IMG/VR virus record: IMGVR_UViG_3300013103_000057
Coordinates: 1 to 25,297 of that record
Source: a virus
Length of the DNA stretch: 25,297 nt
Strand: one strand, 5' to 3'
A program made the translations under genes and the position numbers. Shown here one piece after another: positions 15,688 through 22,780 of the stretch (position 1 is its first letter; each line of letters starts with the position of its first letter). The notes beneath the pieces were generated by a model. It worked only from the letters and a program-made list of their open reading frames with translations. It made no database searches and was not told the DNA's origin.

Positions 15688-16064
15688 TGGATATATTTGG
15701 AAATAGTGAGAACGATGGAGATTGGATGGCTGGTCAATTTACGGTTGGGTATCTACCGAAAAAAAGTAAAAAGAGAATTCTTAAAGAAGAAATTAAACGT
15801 CTGAAGAAAAAGATTAAAAAACTTGAAAAGACGAACAAGAAATACCATATGTATGAAAAGGCTGGTTGTAGTAAATGCAAAGACGGCATTTGTAAAAGTT
15901 ATGCCCATGATGATTTGAGTGTAGATTCTTGGTGGCGTTGTGAATGTTCAGAAACCAAAACGGAAAAATATAGAAAATGGTTGAAAAAACATGAGGTTGG
16001 TCCATTCTATGATAATCATAATTCTATCAAGACGGGAAATAATGCGACTAATAGGAGTTGGTGA
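15687..16064 (+). CDS. Coiled-coil protein with Cys cluster, unknown function
   Basis: 125 residues from ATG 15687, which overlaps the polymerase stop (TAATG) and has GGAGG 10 nt upstream; the in-frame ATG 15678 would leave no spacing. Residues 27-55 are a very basic Lys-rich coiled coil. Next comes a putative zinc-binding cluster with GCSKCKDGICK and, about 20 residues later, WWRCEC. The arrangement suggests a small nucleic-acid-binding protein. No family recognised. It lies between the polymerase and a DNA-modification protein, and its stop overlaps the next ATG. Confidence 0.65.
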   Translation: MDIFGNSENDGDWMAGQFTVGYLPKKSKKRILKEEIKRLKKKIKKLEKTNKKYHMYEKAGCSKCKDGICKSYAHDDLSVDSWWRCECSETKTEKYRKWLKKHEVGPFYDNHNSIKTGNNATNRSW

Positions 16065-17239
16065 TGATAACAAAAGAAGCAGATATACTATATTGTGGCG
16101 TAGATGAAGAAAAGATCAAAAACGCAAACCCAGTTCTAAACGAAGAGGTTCTTGGGTATCACCATTCTTATATGGTTGAACGCCATAAAATTTACAAGCG
16201 TAAAGAAATTGAAAAGTTACCTCAAGACGAGTGGACTGAAGATGAAGTGTTTAAGAATTATAGGTTTACGAATGTTCGTAGGGAACTTGACCGTGAGTCA
16301 GTTTGGATGATTAAAAATATTAGTCACAATGACCAATTTACCCTTGAGGAAAAGGTCCTTTGGAGTATGTTATTTAGGACGTATAATAAATCATCAACTT
16401 TCATTAAGCTTGGTTTTCCTTATTCTATTGACATTTTGAATTTTGACGACAAAGTCAAGGAAACAATTAGAACGGTCATAGAGCATGAAACTGAACAAGA
16501 CCCCAAATATGTATGGTTTACGCCAGCATTTAACACGGGAGGGCTTAAGGCAACTTGGGCAATGCCTGAAACAAAAGGTATGTATGAGTGTACCAGCTCT
16601 AATATAGAAGTTGAAGTTGAAACTGACAATGGTATAGAAAAGATGACTTGGCGTGAAGCTAAGGACTTACAAAAACAATTCCCTGACTACAATATCAAGG
16701 GTGTTGAAAAGTCTATGCCTATGCGAATGATTCACTTGATTGACTATGTTAGAAAAACCGACATTGTTGAGCGTATTATAACGGCTGAAACTCAGGAAAA
16801 GTGCTATGATATTATACGGGAAGTTGATGGTTTCTCAAACTTTCTTGGTTATCAGATTTTCGTAGATTTCACATATATCCCTGAATATAAGTTCAGTGAG
16901 AATGAATTTACTATTTCTGGTCCAGGATGTGATAGAGGGCTTGACCTTATATTTGAAGATGCTGATGGAATGACTTCTGCGGAACAATTATTCTGGATTA
17001 GGGACAATATTGAAGCTGAGTGGAAGAAGCGTAATTTAGAAGCTAACTATAATGAATTATTTGACCATTTACCAGAAGAAGATAGGAAAATAAATGTTAT
17101 GATGTGTGAGAATAGTTTCTGCGAGTTGAGCAAGATAACATCTGCAAAGCGAAAAACTGGACGTCCCAGAAATCGTTATAAACGACACCCAGAGGATATA
17201 ATTACTCCAAATGAATGTTCAATCGACGAGTGGTTGTAG
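16064..17239 (+). CDS. Putative DNA base hypermodification protein (hmdU kinase helical-domain/aGPT-PPLase superfamily)
   Basis: 391 residues from ATG 16064 (AGGAG 6 nt before; overlaps the previous TGA). Segments match the phage family associated with thymine hypermodification: NYRFTNVRRELDRESVWMI, then FRTYNKSSTF, then GFSNFLGYQIFVDFTY and FTISGPGCDRGLDLIF. In phages such as ViI this helical domain is fused to a 5-hmdU DNA kinase; here no P-loop is present, and a separate kinase gene lies at 22781. The C-terminus has an AT-hook-like KTGRPRNRYKR stretch, a likely DNA contact, and ends SIDEWL, the putative clamp tail. The predicted role is recognising or activating hmdU in phage DNA. Family naming is from memory. 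Confidence 0.65.
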   Translation: MITKEADILYCGVDEEKIKNANPVLNEEVLGYHHSYMVERHKIYKRKEIEKLPQDEWTEDEVFKNYRFTNVRRELDRESVWMIKNISHNDQFTLEEKVLWSMLFRTYNKSSTFIKLGFPYSIDILNFDDKVKETIRTVIEHETEQDPKYVWFTPAFNTGGLKATWAMPETKGMYECTSSNIEVEVETDNGIEKMTWREAKDLQKQFPDYNIKGVEKSMPMRMIHLIDYVRKTDIVERIITAETQEKCYDIIREVDGFSNFLGYQIFVDFTYIPEYKFSENEFTISGPGCDRGLDLIFEDADGMTSAEQLFWIRDNIEAEWKKRNLEANYNELFDHLPEEDRKINVMMCENSFCELSKITSAKRKTGRPRNRYKRHPEDIITPNECSIDEWL

Positions 17240-17241
17240 AT

Positions 17242-17994
17242 ATGAAATACATGGGAAGTAAAAATAGGATATCGGGAGAGATAATTCCATTTATTCAAGA
17301 AGTTTTAGATAGTGGTGAGTTTGAATATATCGAACCATTTGTTGGTGGTGCAAATTTAATAGATAAAATAGAAAATCATTCGAAAATTGGGTCGGATATT
17401 AATGTTTTTCTCATAAATATGTGGCAGCGTCTTCAACTTGGGTGGAGCCCAAGAGTGGACATTTCTAAGGAAGAATATTCTAAATACAGGGATTTATCTA
17501 AGACTAAAGATCACCCTAATGATATGATGGCAGAAATTGGGTTTATTGGGTTTATTTGCTCATATGGTGGTAGATTTTATGACGGTGGATATGCCAACAT
17601 ATCTGGTAATAGGAATTATCAACAAGAAGCATATCGAAACATTATGAAGCAAGTCCCTGATATTTTGGACGTTAAGTTTATATTTGATGATTATAGAAAT
17701 TTAAAATTCAACTCACCTAGTGTAATTTATTGTGATATTCCGTACAAAGGCACGAAGGAATATACTGAAGCTGGTTTCGACCATGAATATTTCTATTCAT
17801 GGGTAAAGGAGAGAGTGAAAGAGGGACACCATGTATTTATTTCAGAATTTTATATGCCAGATGAATTTAGTGAAATTTGGAAAAAAGAAGTAAAATCTTC
17901 ATTGAATAAAGAAAACGTAAAAGTTCATGTTGAGAAATTATTCTATTTAGGTGACTATGATTTCAATAAGTGTAGTATAGATGAATGGCTTTAG
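17242..17994 (+). CDS. DNA adenine N6-methyltransferase, Dam/D12 class
   Basis: 250 residues from ATG 17242, two bases after the previous stop; the upstream in-frame ATG 17215 lies inside the preceding gene. It begins MKYMGSKNRISG as D12-class enzymes do, with the AdoMet motif EPFVGGANL at residues 31-39, a SDINVFLINMW segment, and catalytic motif IV as CDIPY at 164-168 instead of the usual D-P-P-Y. It should methylate adenine in a short site, either for protection from restriction or to mark phage DNA. The C-terminus is SIDEWL, the same six residues as its upstream neighbour, which suggests shared clamp recruitment. The Ile in motif IV could alter activity but occurs in some relatives. Confidence 0.85.
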   Translation: MKYMGSKNRISGEIIPFIQEVLDSGEFEYIEPFVGGANLIDKIENHSKIGSDINVFLINMWQRLQLGWSPRVDISKEEYSKYRDLSKTKDHPNDMMAEIGFIGFICSYGGRFYDGGYANISGNRNYQQEAYRNIMKQVPDILDVKFIFDDYRNLKFNSPSVIYCDIPYKGTKEYTEAGFDHEYFYSWVKERVKEGHHVFISEFYMPDEFSEIWKKEVKSSLNKENVKVHVEKLFYLGDYDFNKCSIDEWL

Positions 17995-18376
17995 ATTAGC
18001 AGTTATAGGTTCAAGAGACTTTGGCGATTTTGAACTATTTGTAAAGATAATGGATCGTTTAAGGTTAGTCAAAGAAATAGACGCTATAATATCAGGTGGT
18101 GCGTCAGGGGCTGACTCAATGGCTGAACATTATGCAGAAGTAAATAATATTCCACTTACAGTATTTGAAGCTGAGTGGGACAAGTACGGAAAAAGTGCTG
18201 GTTATATTCGCAATAAGGATATATGGGATGCCTCAGACATGGGAATAGCCTTCTGGGATGGCGTTTCAAAAGGGACTAAACATTCCTTTGATTTAGCCAG
18301 AAAACAAAATAAAAAATTACTGATATTCAACTATACGAAAAATCGTTGGGTAGATGACAAAGGAAATGAACTATGA
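17981..18376 (+). CDS. SLOG-domain protein (DUF2493/YspA-like)
   Basis: 131 residues. Rossmann-like SLOG fold, with VIGSRDFGD at the N-terminus, IISGGASGADSMAEHYA in the middle, and the EWDKYGKSAGYIRN and GVSKGTKHSFDLA segments typical of this phage-abundant family. SLOG proteins bind nucleotides or nucleotide-derived ligands; some have phosphoribohydrolase or sensing roles. The start overlaps the methylase stop by 14 nt, with only a weak ribosome site, so translation is probably coupled. In this context a nucleotide-pool or modified-nucleotide role is plausible but unproven. Confidence 0.8.
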   Translation: MNGFRLAVIGSRDFGDFELFVKIMDRLRLVKEIDAIISGGASGADSMAEHYAEVNNIPLTVFEAEWDKYGKSAGYIRNKDIWDASDMGIAFWDGVSKGTKHSFDLARKQNKKLLIFNYTKNRWVDDKGNEL

Positions 18377-18612
18377 AGGAATTTGATTTAGGTATGGAAA
18401 CTATTTATATGGTTATTAATGGTCAAGTACAAGAAATTGCTCAACAAGATAGTTTTCATAATGCATACTTTACTAAGGGAATTGTTGAAGACGGTATTAG
18501 AGATTGTCACATAACGATTGTTAGTGGGTTATCACATGAAGAAAAGATAGATGCGGTGCAAGCATATATAGATATGAGTGACGCACCAAGAACACAAATT
18601 ACAAACTTATAA
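18373..18612 (+). CDS. Small hypothetical protein, paralogue A
   Basis: 79 residues, ATG overlapping the SLOG stop (ATGA). It aligns over its length with the 72-residue protein at 18732: GMETIYMVINGQV against GMERIVVVKDKVI, then HNAYFTKGIVEDGIRD against HYAFFQREINENGLEN, then a C-terminal E/K helix of the same length. Small alpha/beta protein, acidic, no catalytic motif. Function unknown; local duplication is the supported fact. Confidence 0.65.
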   Translation: MKEFDLGMETIYMVINGQVQEIAQQDSFHNAYFTKGIVEDGIRDCHITIVSGLSHEEKIDAVQAYIDMSDAPRTQITNL

Positions 18613-18615
18613 GGA

Positions 18616-18721
18616 ATGAAATTATGAAGATTACTTAAAGAATAAAACTCCAGGAGAAAATGGGTGTAGTGATTGCTCAAACTGTAGTGGATTAGCTTGC
18701 GGTTGTGGCGTCAGTGGATAA
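18616..18721 (+). pseudogene. Broken Cys-rich mini-protein gene
   Basis: An ATG at 18616 with AAGGA nearby runs into TGA after three codons. One base over, a frame reads NYEDYLKNKTPGENGC and then a Cys-rich end (CSDCSNCSGLACGCG) to TAA 18719-18721, with no ATG, GTG or TTG of its own. Removing one A after the ATG would give a 34-residue peptide with six cysteines spaced like a metal-binding knuckle. It is either decayed, mis-sequenced, or dependent on frameshifting. It separates two paralogous small genes. Confidence 0.35.
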
Positions 18722-18731
18722 AGGAGAAGAA

Positions 18732-18950
18732 ATGGAAGAATTAGAAGAAGGCATGGAAAGAATAGTAGTGGTGAAAGACAAGGTCATTGACCTATTTATT
18801 TGGGGAGAACCGTACCACTATGCGTTTTTTCAAAGAGAAATAAATGAAAATGGGTTAGAAAATTACTATATTGATGTAGAAATCAGTTTAACAGAATCAC
18901 AAAAACGAAAGGAGATCGCAAAAGCAATCTATCTTTGGGACAAAAAATAA
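18732..18950 (+). CDS. Small hypothetical protein, paralogue B
   Basis: 72 residues from ATG 18732 (AAAGGAG 5 nt upstream; the in-frame GTG at 18705 would overlap the Cys-rich frame). Acidic N-terminus, a beta-strand pair, then a C-terminal E/K helix ending in YLWDKK. It is a diverged copy of the protein at 18373-18612, sharing the G-M-E-x-I start and the A-[YF]-F-x-x-x-I-x-[ED]-[DN]-G centre. No known family. Confidence 0.65.
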   Translation: MEELEEGMERIVVVKDKVIDLFIWGEPYHYAFFQREINENGLENYYIDVEISLTESQKRKEIAKAIYLWDKK

Positions 18951-18965
18951 ATTTAAGGAATGGAA

Positions 18966-19631
18966 ATGGAATTTCAAATTATGTCATTAGACAACTTCAA
19001 TGCGATTGTTCAAGCTCAAGCTGAACTTAATGTAAAATACACTGGTGAAAAATGGGCTGAGGAAATACCTATGTCACATCTACTTTCAGCAATGACGGCT
19101 GAGTTAGGTGAGTTATTGGAGAGTTCTCCTAGGACGGGTGATGTTGAATCGGGTTGGAAATGGTGGAAACCATATCTTGAAAATGATGACAATAATAACA
19201 AAGTAGAAGCAGTGGATATTATCCATTTTGCAAAAAGTGCTTTGATTGTTTCTTATGGTCAAGACCTCAGTACCTTGATGTCAGATTACAACGCATGTTC
19301 AACGACTTATATTGAAGAAGCTCATCAACTCCTTGAAGAAGATAACACGACTGGTGTCTCTCAGGATTTATTAACTTCTTTAGCAGCATTTACATTGACA
19401 GCATATGCTGATTCAAGAGAAGATCTACTGAATACTTATATGTTTGTTATCAATTCATTGTGTCAGTATGCTAAAATGACACCAGATGAAATGTTTGACC
19501 TATATATGAAAAAGAACAAACTTAACCACGAAAGGGTTGAAGGTGGTTATATGAAGTCGGCTGACGCATATGCTAAAATTGACGCTGACGGAAATGAAGA
19601 TAACGTAAAACTATTCGCTGAGAGCGAATAG
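18966..19631 (+). CDS. dut: All-alpha dUTPase/dUDPase (dimeric type)
   Basis: 221 residues; ATG 18966 is 6 nt after AAGGA, whereas ATG 18960 would leave one base. It has the all-alpha NTP pyrophosphatase metal site: TAELGELLESSPR near residue 42, then EAVDIIHFAKSAL near 78, and the dimeric-dUTPase end motif YMKKNKLNHERVEGGY. This family makes dUMP from dUTP or dUDP; it occurs in T4-like phages (gp56-related role) and in Campylobacter. In this window it would remove dUTP and supply dUMP to the TS-like enzyme at the 3' end. It closes the P7 operon. The last nine codons form half of a hairpin. Confidence 0.82.
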   Translation: MEFQIMSLDNFNAIVQAQAELNVKYTGEKWAEEIPMSHLLSAMTAELGELLESSPRTGDVESGWKWWKPYLENDDNNNKVEAVDIIHFAKSALIVSYGQDLSTLMSDYNACSTTYIEEAHQLLEEDNTTGVSQDLLTSLAAFTLTAYADSREDLLNTYMFVINSLCQYAKMTPDEMFDLYMKKNKLNHERVEGGYMKSADAYAKIDADGNEDNVKLFAESE

Positions 19632-19670
19632 TAACGTAATAAAAGTCAAAGTAACGTTCTTTCGTTACTA
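19611..19670 (+). terminator. Hairpin pair at end of dUTPase gene, possible terminator/attenuator
   Basis: A perfect 9-bp inverted repeat, CTATTCGCT/AGCGAATAG with a 3-nt loop, spans 19611-19631 and includes the stop codon. A second, AGTAACG/CGTTACT with a 6-nt loop, spans 19650-19669. TAGTAACG at 19629-19636 can also pair with CGTTACTA at 19663-19670, so alternative folds exist. No clean U-tract follows, so a classical intrinsic terminator is not proven; 3'-end protection or processing is the alternative. It is the clearest RNA structure in the window. Confidence 0.5.
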
Positions 19671-19700
19671 TTACTGAATTAAGGTTAATATAAGATTAGT

Positions 19701-19759
19701 TTAAGCAGGGTTTAAGCGAAGTTACGGTATAATATAGTATAAAGTTTGAAAGGCTTAAA
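19701..19759 (+). promoter_or_regulatory. Promoter P8 with repeated leader
   Basis: TTAAG at 19701-19705 and 19712-19716 (11 bp apart), 11 nt, TATAAT at 19728-19733, in the same CGGTATAATATAGTATAAA context as P6, followed by GTTTGAAAGGCTTAAAA and the ATG. It is a near copy of 12916-12985 minus a 9-nt leader segment. It drives a single 54-codon gene. Confidence 0.8.
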
Positions 19760-19924
19760 ATGAGATACTTATTAGGAATTGATGATGATGTTGTTGATGA
19801 AGGTAATTTAAGAGAAGTGAACACTGAAGATGGAATCGGGTATTATCCTGACCTTCAGGTGATTGCTACTGTTGCAGGTGCATTTTATTTGTTCGCATTA
19901 TTCGTTTATTGGATCAGTAGTTAA
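19760..19924 (+). CDS. Small single-pass membrane protein
   Basis: 54 residues, expressed from P8 with RBS GAAAGG. The N-terminal 30 residues are acidic (GIDDDVVDEGNLREVNTEDG); residues 33-51 are a continuous hydrophobic helix (VIATVAGAFYLFALFVYW) ending one or two residues before the C-terminus. It is thus a tail-anchored-type inner-membrane mini-protein. The strong, repeated promoter leader suggests it is made in quantity. Possible roles include superinfection exclusion or host takeover, but no family is recognised. Its stop lies inside promoter P9's first box. Confidence 0.7.
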   Translation: MRYLLGIDDDVVDEGNLREVNTEDGIGYYPDLQVIATVAGAFYLFALFVYWISS

Positions 19925-19952
19925 GTTAAAATTAAGTTATTTCCGTTATAAT
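19921..19952 (+). promoter_or_regulatory. Promoter P9 (double TTAAG box type)
   Basis: TTAAG at 19921-19925 and 19932-19936 (11 bp apart), 10 nt, TATAAT at 19947-19952. It drives the HAD-transferase-PLP-kinase-nuclease operon. The stop of the 54-residue gene (19922-19924) is inside the first box. Confidence 0.8.
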
Positions 19953-19976
19953 TAGTTAAAATTATGAGGGTATATA

Positions 19977-20507
19977 ATGAATAAAATATTAGCAATAGAT
20001 GTAGACCTGACCGTTGTAGATACGGTCACTCCTTGGAAAGAATGGTACACTAATCTTACTGGTCACGAATTAGGTGAAATCACCTCTGACAGTAACGACT
20101 TAGAGACCTTAATGAAAAATCACAACGACCCATTACAATTCTGGCGAAAGCCTGATTTATATGATAACCTCAAGCCACTTGATGGTGCTTTAGAATATAT
20201 TCCTAAGCTCAAAGATTTAGGGCTTGATATTGTATTTGTGTCAGCTTGTATGTCTGAACACGAACAATCAAAACGTTTCTTCTTACAACGAAATTTCCCT
20301 TATATGGACGGCTTCATTTCAACGGGTGATAAATCATTCGTGAGATGTGATTATTTTGTTGACGACTATAAAAAGTATTGTAGACAAATGACTGAACACG
20401 CTGTGGTATTTCATATCAAAACAGATTTGAATACACCAAGCGAAGAATTTCCTTACGTTACTTGGAAAGAAATTTTTGAGAATATATCTTTAATGGAGCA
20501 AATTTAA
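19977..20507 (+). CDS. HAD-family 5'(3')-deoxyribonucleotidase
   Basis: 176 residues. HAD motif I is DVDLT at residues 8-12 (D8 nucleophile, D10 acid/base), followed by the cap segment with PLQFWRKPDLYDNLKPLDGALEYIP, motif II in IVFVSACMS, and the acidic motif DYFVDDY. This is the pattern of phage and bacterial deoxyribonucleotidases that dephosphorylate dNMPs. In hmdU phages such as SPO1 a dTMP phosphatase helps exclude thymidine; the same job is a reasonable inference here, as it opens the operon of the modification genes. Substrate not determinable. Stop overlaps next start (TAATG). Confidence 0.78.
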   Translation: MNKILAIDVDLTVVDTVTPWKEWYTNLTGHELGEITSDSNDLETLMKNHNDPLQFWRKPDLYDNLKPLDGALEYIPKLKDLGLDIVFVSACMSEHEQSKRFFLQRNFPYMDGFISTGDKSFVRCDYFVDDYKKYCRQMTEHAVVFHIKTDLNTPSEEFPYVTWKEIFENISLMEQI

Positions 20508-21736
20508 TGGAATTAAGGAGATATTCTGAACTACATAGTGAAAATGAAATTACTGAACTTCAAGAGGGTATGGATTTTAGGAATCCTTTAGCTCGTAGAG
20601 AAGTTTTCTTAGATTTTTATGGTTTCCACCTGAAGTATAAATCTCATCCCGGAGCAGTGTATTATGTAATGCCTTTCTTAGCAGATAAGTATGAATGGGA
20701 CTTTGAAACAAAATTGTGGTTTGCTTTTATCAACGGAGCTACCCAAAACCCATTGACCTCTTGGGTGTTATTTAAACATTTCCCGAGCTACGGTGTTTCC
20801 CCAGAAAAAATGGAAACTTGGCATAGAGAATATTGGAGAAATTTAGATTATGATATAGATAGAAGATACCAAAAAGGTCATTTTGTTGAAATGTATGAAA
20901 ATTATAGGGAACTTCTTGGTGAAAAAACTCAAGTAGAATATTTCTCTGATATTTGTAGTTCTGATAATGTGTATGAAAACTTTACAAAACTCTGGGATAC
21001 AGTATTCAATGATTTCTTTATGTACGGACGCCTTTCGACATTTTCATATCTTGAATATTTGAAAATCATGGGGTTGAATATAGACTGTGATGATCTTTTC
21101 ATTTATGATAAATCAGGTTCTAAATCACATCGAAATGGATTATGTATAGTAAATGGCAGGGATGATTTAGATGTCCGCAAAGATAATGAAGATTTACCGA
21201 AAGAATTAGAAAAAGGTCACAATAAAGAAGTGATGACTTGGTTAGAACAAGAGGGTAAAAATCTATTGGCTGATGCGAAAGATAGGTTTGAGGGTGAGCC
21301 GTTCTTTGAAGATGTGAACTATTTTACATTAGAAAGCACACTTTGTTGTTATAAAAGTTGGCACCGAAAGAATAGACGGTACGCGAATGTATATAATGAC
21401 ATGTTCTATGACAGAATTAAGAAAGCTGAAACGAGAGATTGGGAAGAAATTGATGGCTCCGATATCAACTTTGATGATTTTTGGGAAGCAAGGAAAGCAT
21501 ACTTACCGAAAGAACTTCGACGTGAAGATAACCCCAATGACCCAGGATTAGTGAAGGTCAAGCAAAATTGGTACCGAAATACTGGCGAAGTTATAATGAT
21601 GGAACATTATAATCCAGTCTATAAAAATTCATTTATGGAGAATTACCCAACTAAAGAAATCGAATGGTATGGTAAAAAACCAGTAAAAAAGGCTAAAAAA
21701 GTTGAAACAAAATCAACTTTAGGAGAGTGGATATGA
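20507..21736 (+). CDS. Putative amino acid:DNA transferase (ADDT-like) of base hypermodification
   Basis: 409 residues. Segments recall the phage amino acid:DNA transferase group: RNPLARREVFLDFYGFHLKY, then a W-A-F-I-N-G-x-T-Q-N-P block, then YGRLSTFSYLEYLKIMGL, KSGSKSHRNGLC and FTLESTLCCYKSWHRKNRRY. In characterised thymidine-hypermodifying phages such proteins attach an amino acid to phosphorylated hmdU in DNA. The C-terminal 40 residues are a basic, Lys-rich, probably disordered linker ending LGEWI, so the enzyme looks tethered by a flexible arm to whatever binds the EW(L/I) tail. Lies between the HAD gene and the PLP enzyme, overlapping both. Family call from memory; specificity unknown. 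Confidence 0.6.
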   Translation: MELRRYSELHSENEITELQEGMDFRNPLARREVFLDFYGFHLKYKSHPGAVYYVMPFLADKYEWDFETKLWFAFINGATQNPLTSWVLFKHFPSYGVSPEKMETWHREYWRNLDYDIDRRYQKGHFVEMYENYRELLGEKTQVEYFSDICSSDNVYENFTKLWDTVFNDFFMYGRLSTFSYLEYLKIMGLNIDCDDLFIYDKSGSKSHRNGLCIVNGRDDLDVRKDNEDLPKELEKGHNKEVMTWLEQEGKNLLADAKDRFEGEPFFEDVNYFTLESTLCCYKSWHRKNRRYANVYNDMFYDRIKKAETRDWEEIDGSDINFDDFWEARKAYLPKELRREDNPNDPGLVKVKQNWYRNTGEVIMMEHYNPVYKNSFMENYPTKEIEWYGKKPVKKAKKVETKSTLGEWI

Positions 21737-22779
21737 ATAAAGAAAGAGAATCAATTAATGAAGATACCCACGACAGTGTAGTTCCTGACGGAGCAAAACA
21801 CTGGGCTGATTATATGGACGTATTGACGCCAATAGAACAAAAATCTGACGGGATGTGGTATAAGCGTGAGGATAAATTCGCGTTATTGGGAATTAACACT
21901 ATCAATGGTTCAAAATGTAGACAACTTCTTCATCTTTTTGAAACCAGACCTGACGGAGTTGATACTGTGATTCATGCAACAAATGTAAATAGTTCTCCCC
22001 AAACTCCCATGACGGCAGCAATGGCTGACCATTACGGTCTAAGGTGTATTCAGGTAGCAGGAGGTTCCAGCCATAAAAGTCTGTCCACAAAAGACTTACC
22101 ACTGTTCGCAACCATGTTCGGTACTGAATACGAGACAACTATGGGTTCAGGGTTCAATGTGAACATTCAACGTAGGGTAACTGCGATTATGAAAGACTTT
22201 CCGAATTCATTTACGATCGAACGAGATATCACACTAGACCATAAACTTAAGGAAAATAGACCTGAAAAAATACTAGCATTTCATAATGTCGGGGCTTTAC
22301 AAACTAAGAATTTTCCTGATTTCATTGAAGATTTGGTTATCCCATTTGGGTCAGCTAATTCTACCACTTCAGTATTGTTGGGTCTTTCAAGGGACAAACC
22401 TGAAAATCTGAAACGGATACACCTTATAAATGTTGGTGTCGACAAAAGGGATTATATGTTTGAACGCTTGGATATGATGGGTGCTGATTATTCACAATAT
22501 GAATTTATTTGGCATGAAAGTGGTTATCCTTATGCAAAGACTCTGAAAGGCGTTAATATTGATGATATAACTTTCCATTATAGGTATGAAGCTAAGGTTT
22601 ACCAACATTTACTTGATTACCACCCTGAGTTGTTCAAAGAAACTACTCTATTTTGGGTTATTGGGTCAGTACCAGATTTAAAAACGACAGCTAAGAATAT
22701 TGGGAAAGAAGTACCTGAGGAAATAAATGAGTTTTTCTGGGAAGAGAAATTAGTAATAAATGAATGGATAGGAGAATAA
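21733..22779 (+). CDS. Fold-type II PLP-dependent enzyme (ACC deaminase/desulfhydrase-like)
   Basis: 348 residues from ATG 21733, which overlaps the previous stop (ATGA) and follows AGGAGA by 6 nt. It has MWYKREDKF and TINGSKCRQL, where the Lys of G-S-K is the expected PLP Schiff-base lysine (family usually G-G-N-K-x-R-K). It also has SSPQTPMTAAMADHYGL and the phosphate-binding loop PFGSANSTTSVLLGL. Related enzymes remove amino, thiol or carboxyl-linked groups from amino acids. In phages ViI and M6 PLP enzymes remodel the amino acid attached to thymine, so I infer that role. The C-terminus is NEWIGE, the clamp-like tail with two extra residues, whose codons contain the next gene's GGAGA site. 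Confidence 0.75.
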   Translation: MNKERESINEDTHDSVVPDGAKHWADYMDVLTPIEQKSDGMWYKREDKFALLGINTINGSKCRQLLHLFETRPDGVDTVIHATNVNSSPQTPMTAAMADHYGLRCIQVAGGSSHKSLSTKDLPLFATMFGTEYETTMGSGFNVNIQRRVTAIMKDFPNSFTIERDITLDHKLKENRPEKILAFHNVGALQTKNFPDFIEDLVIPFGSANSTTSVLLGLSRDKPENLKRIHLINVGVDKRDYMFERLDMMGADYSQYEFIWHESGYPYAKTLKGVNIDDITFHYRYEAKVYQHLLDYHPELFKETTLFWVIGSVPDLKTTAKNIGKEVPEEINEFFWEEKLVINEWIGE

Positions 22780-22780
22780 T

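Noticed and set aside
13764-15760. Shared GQFTVG peptide and CAATTTACGGT DNA at about 13770 and 15738 as a possible duplication.
   Set aside because: The first copy is in a frame not used by the real gene there, the identity is 11 nt, and flanks do not match.
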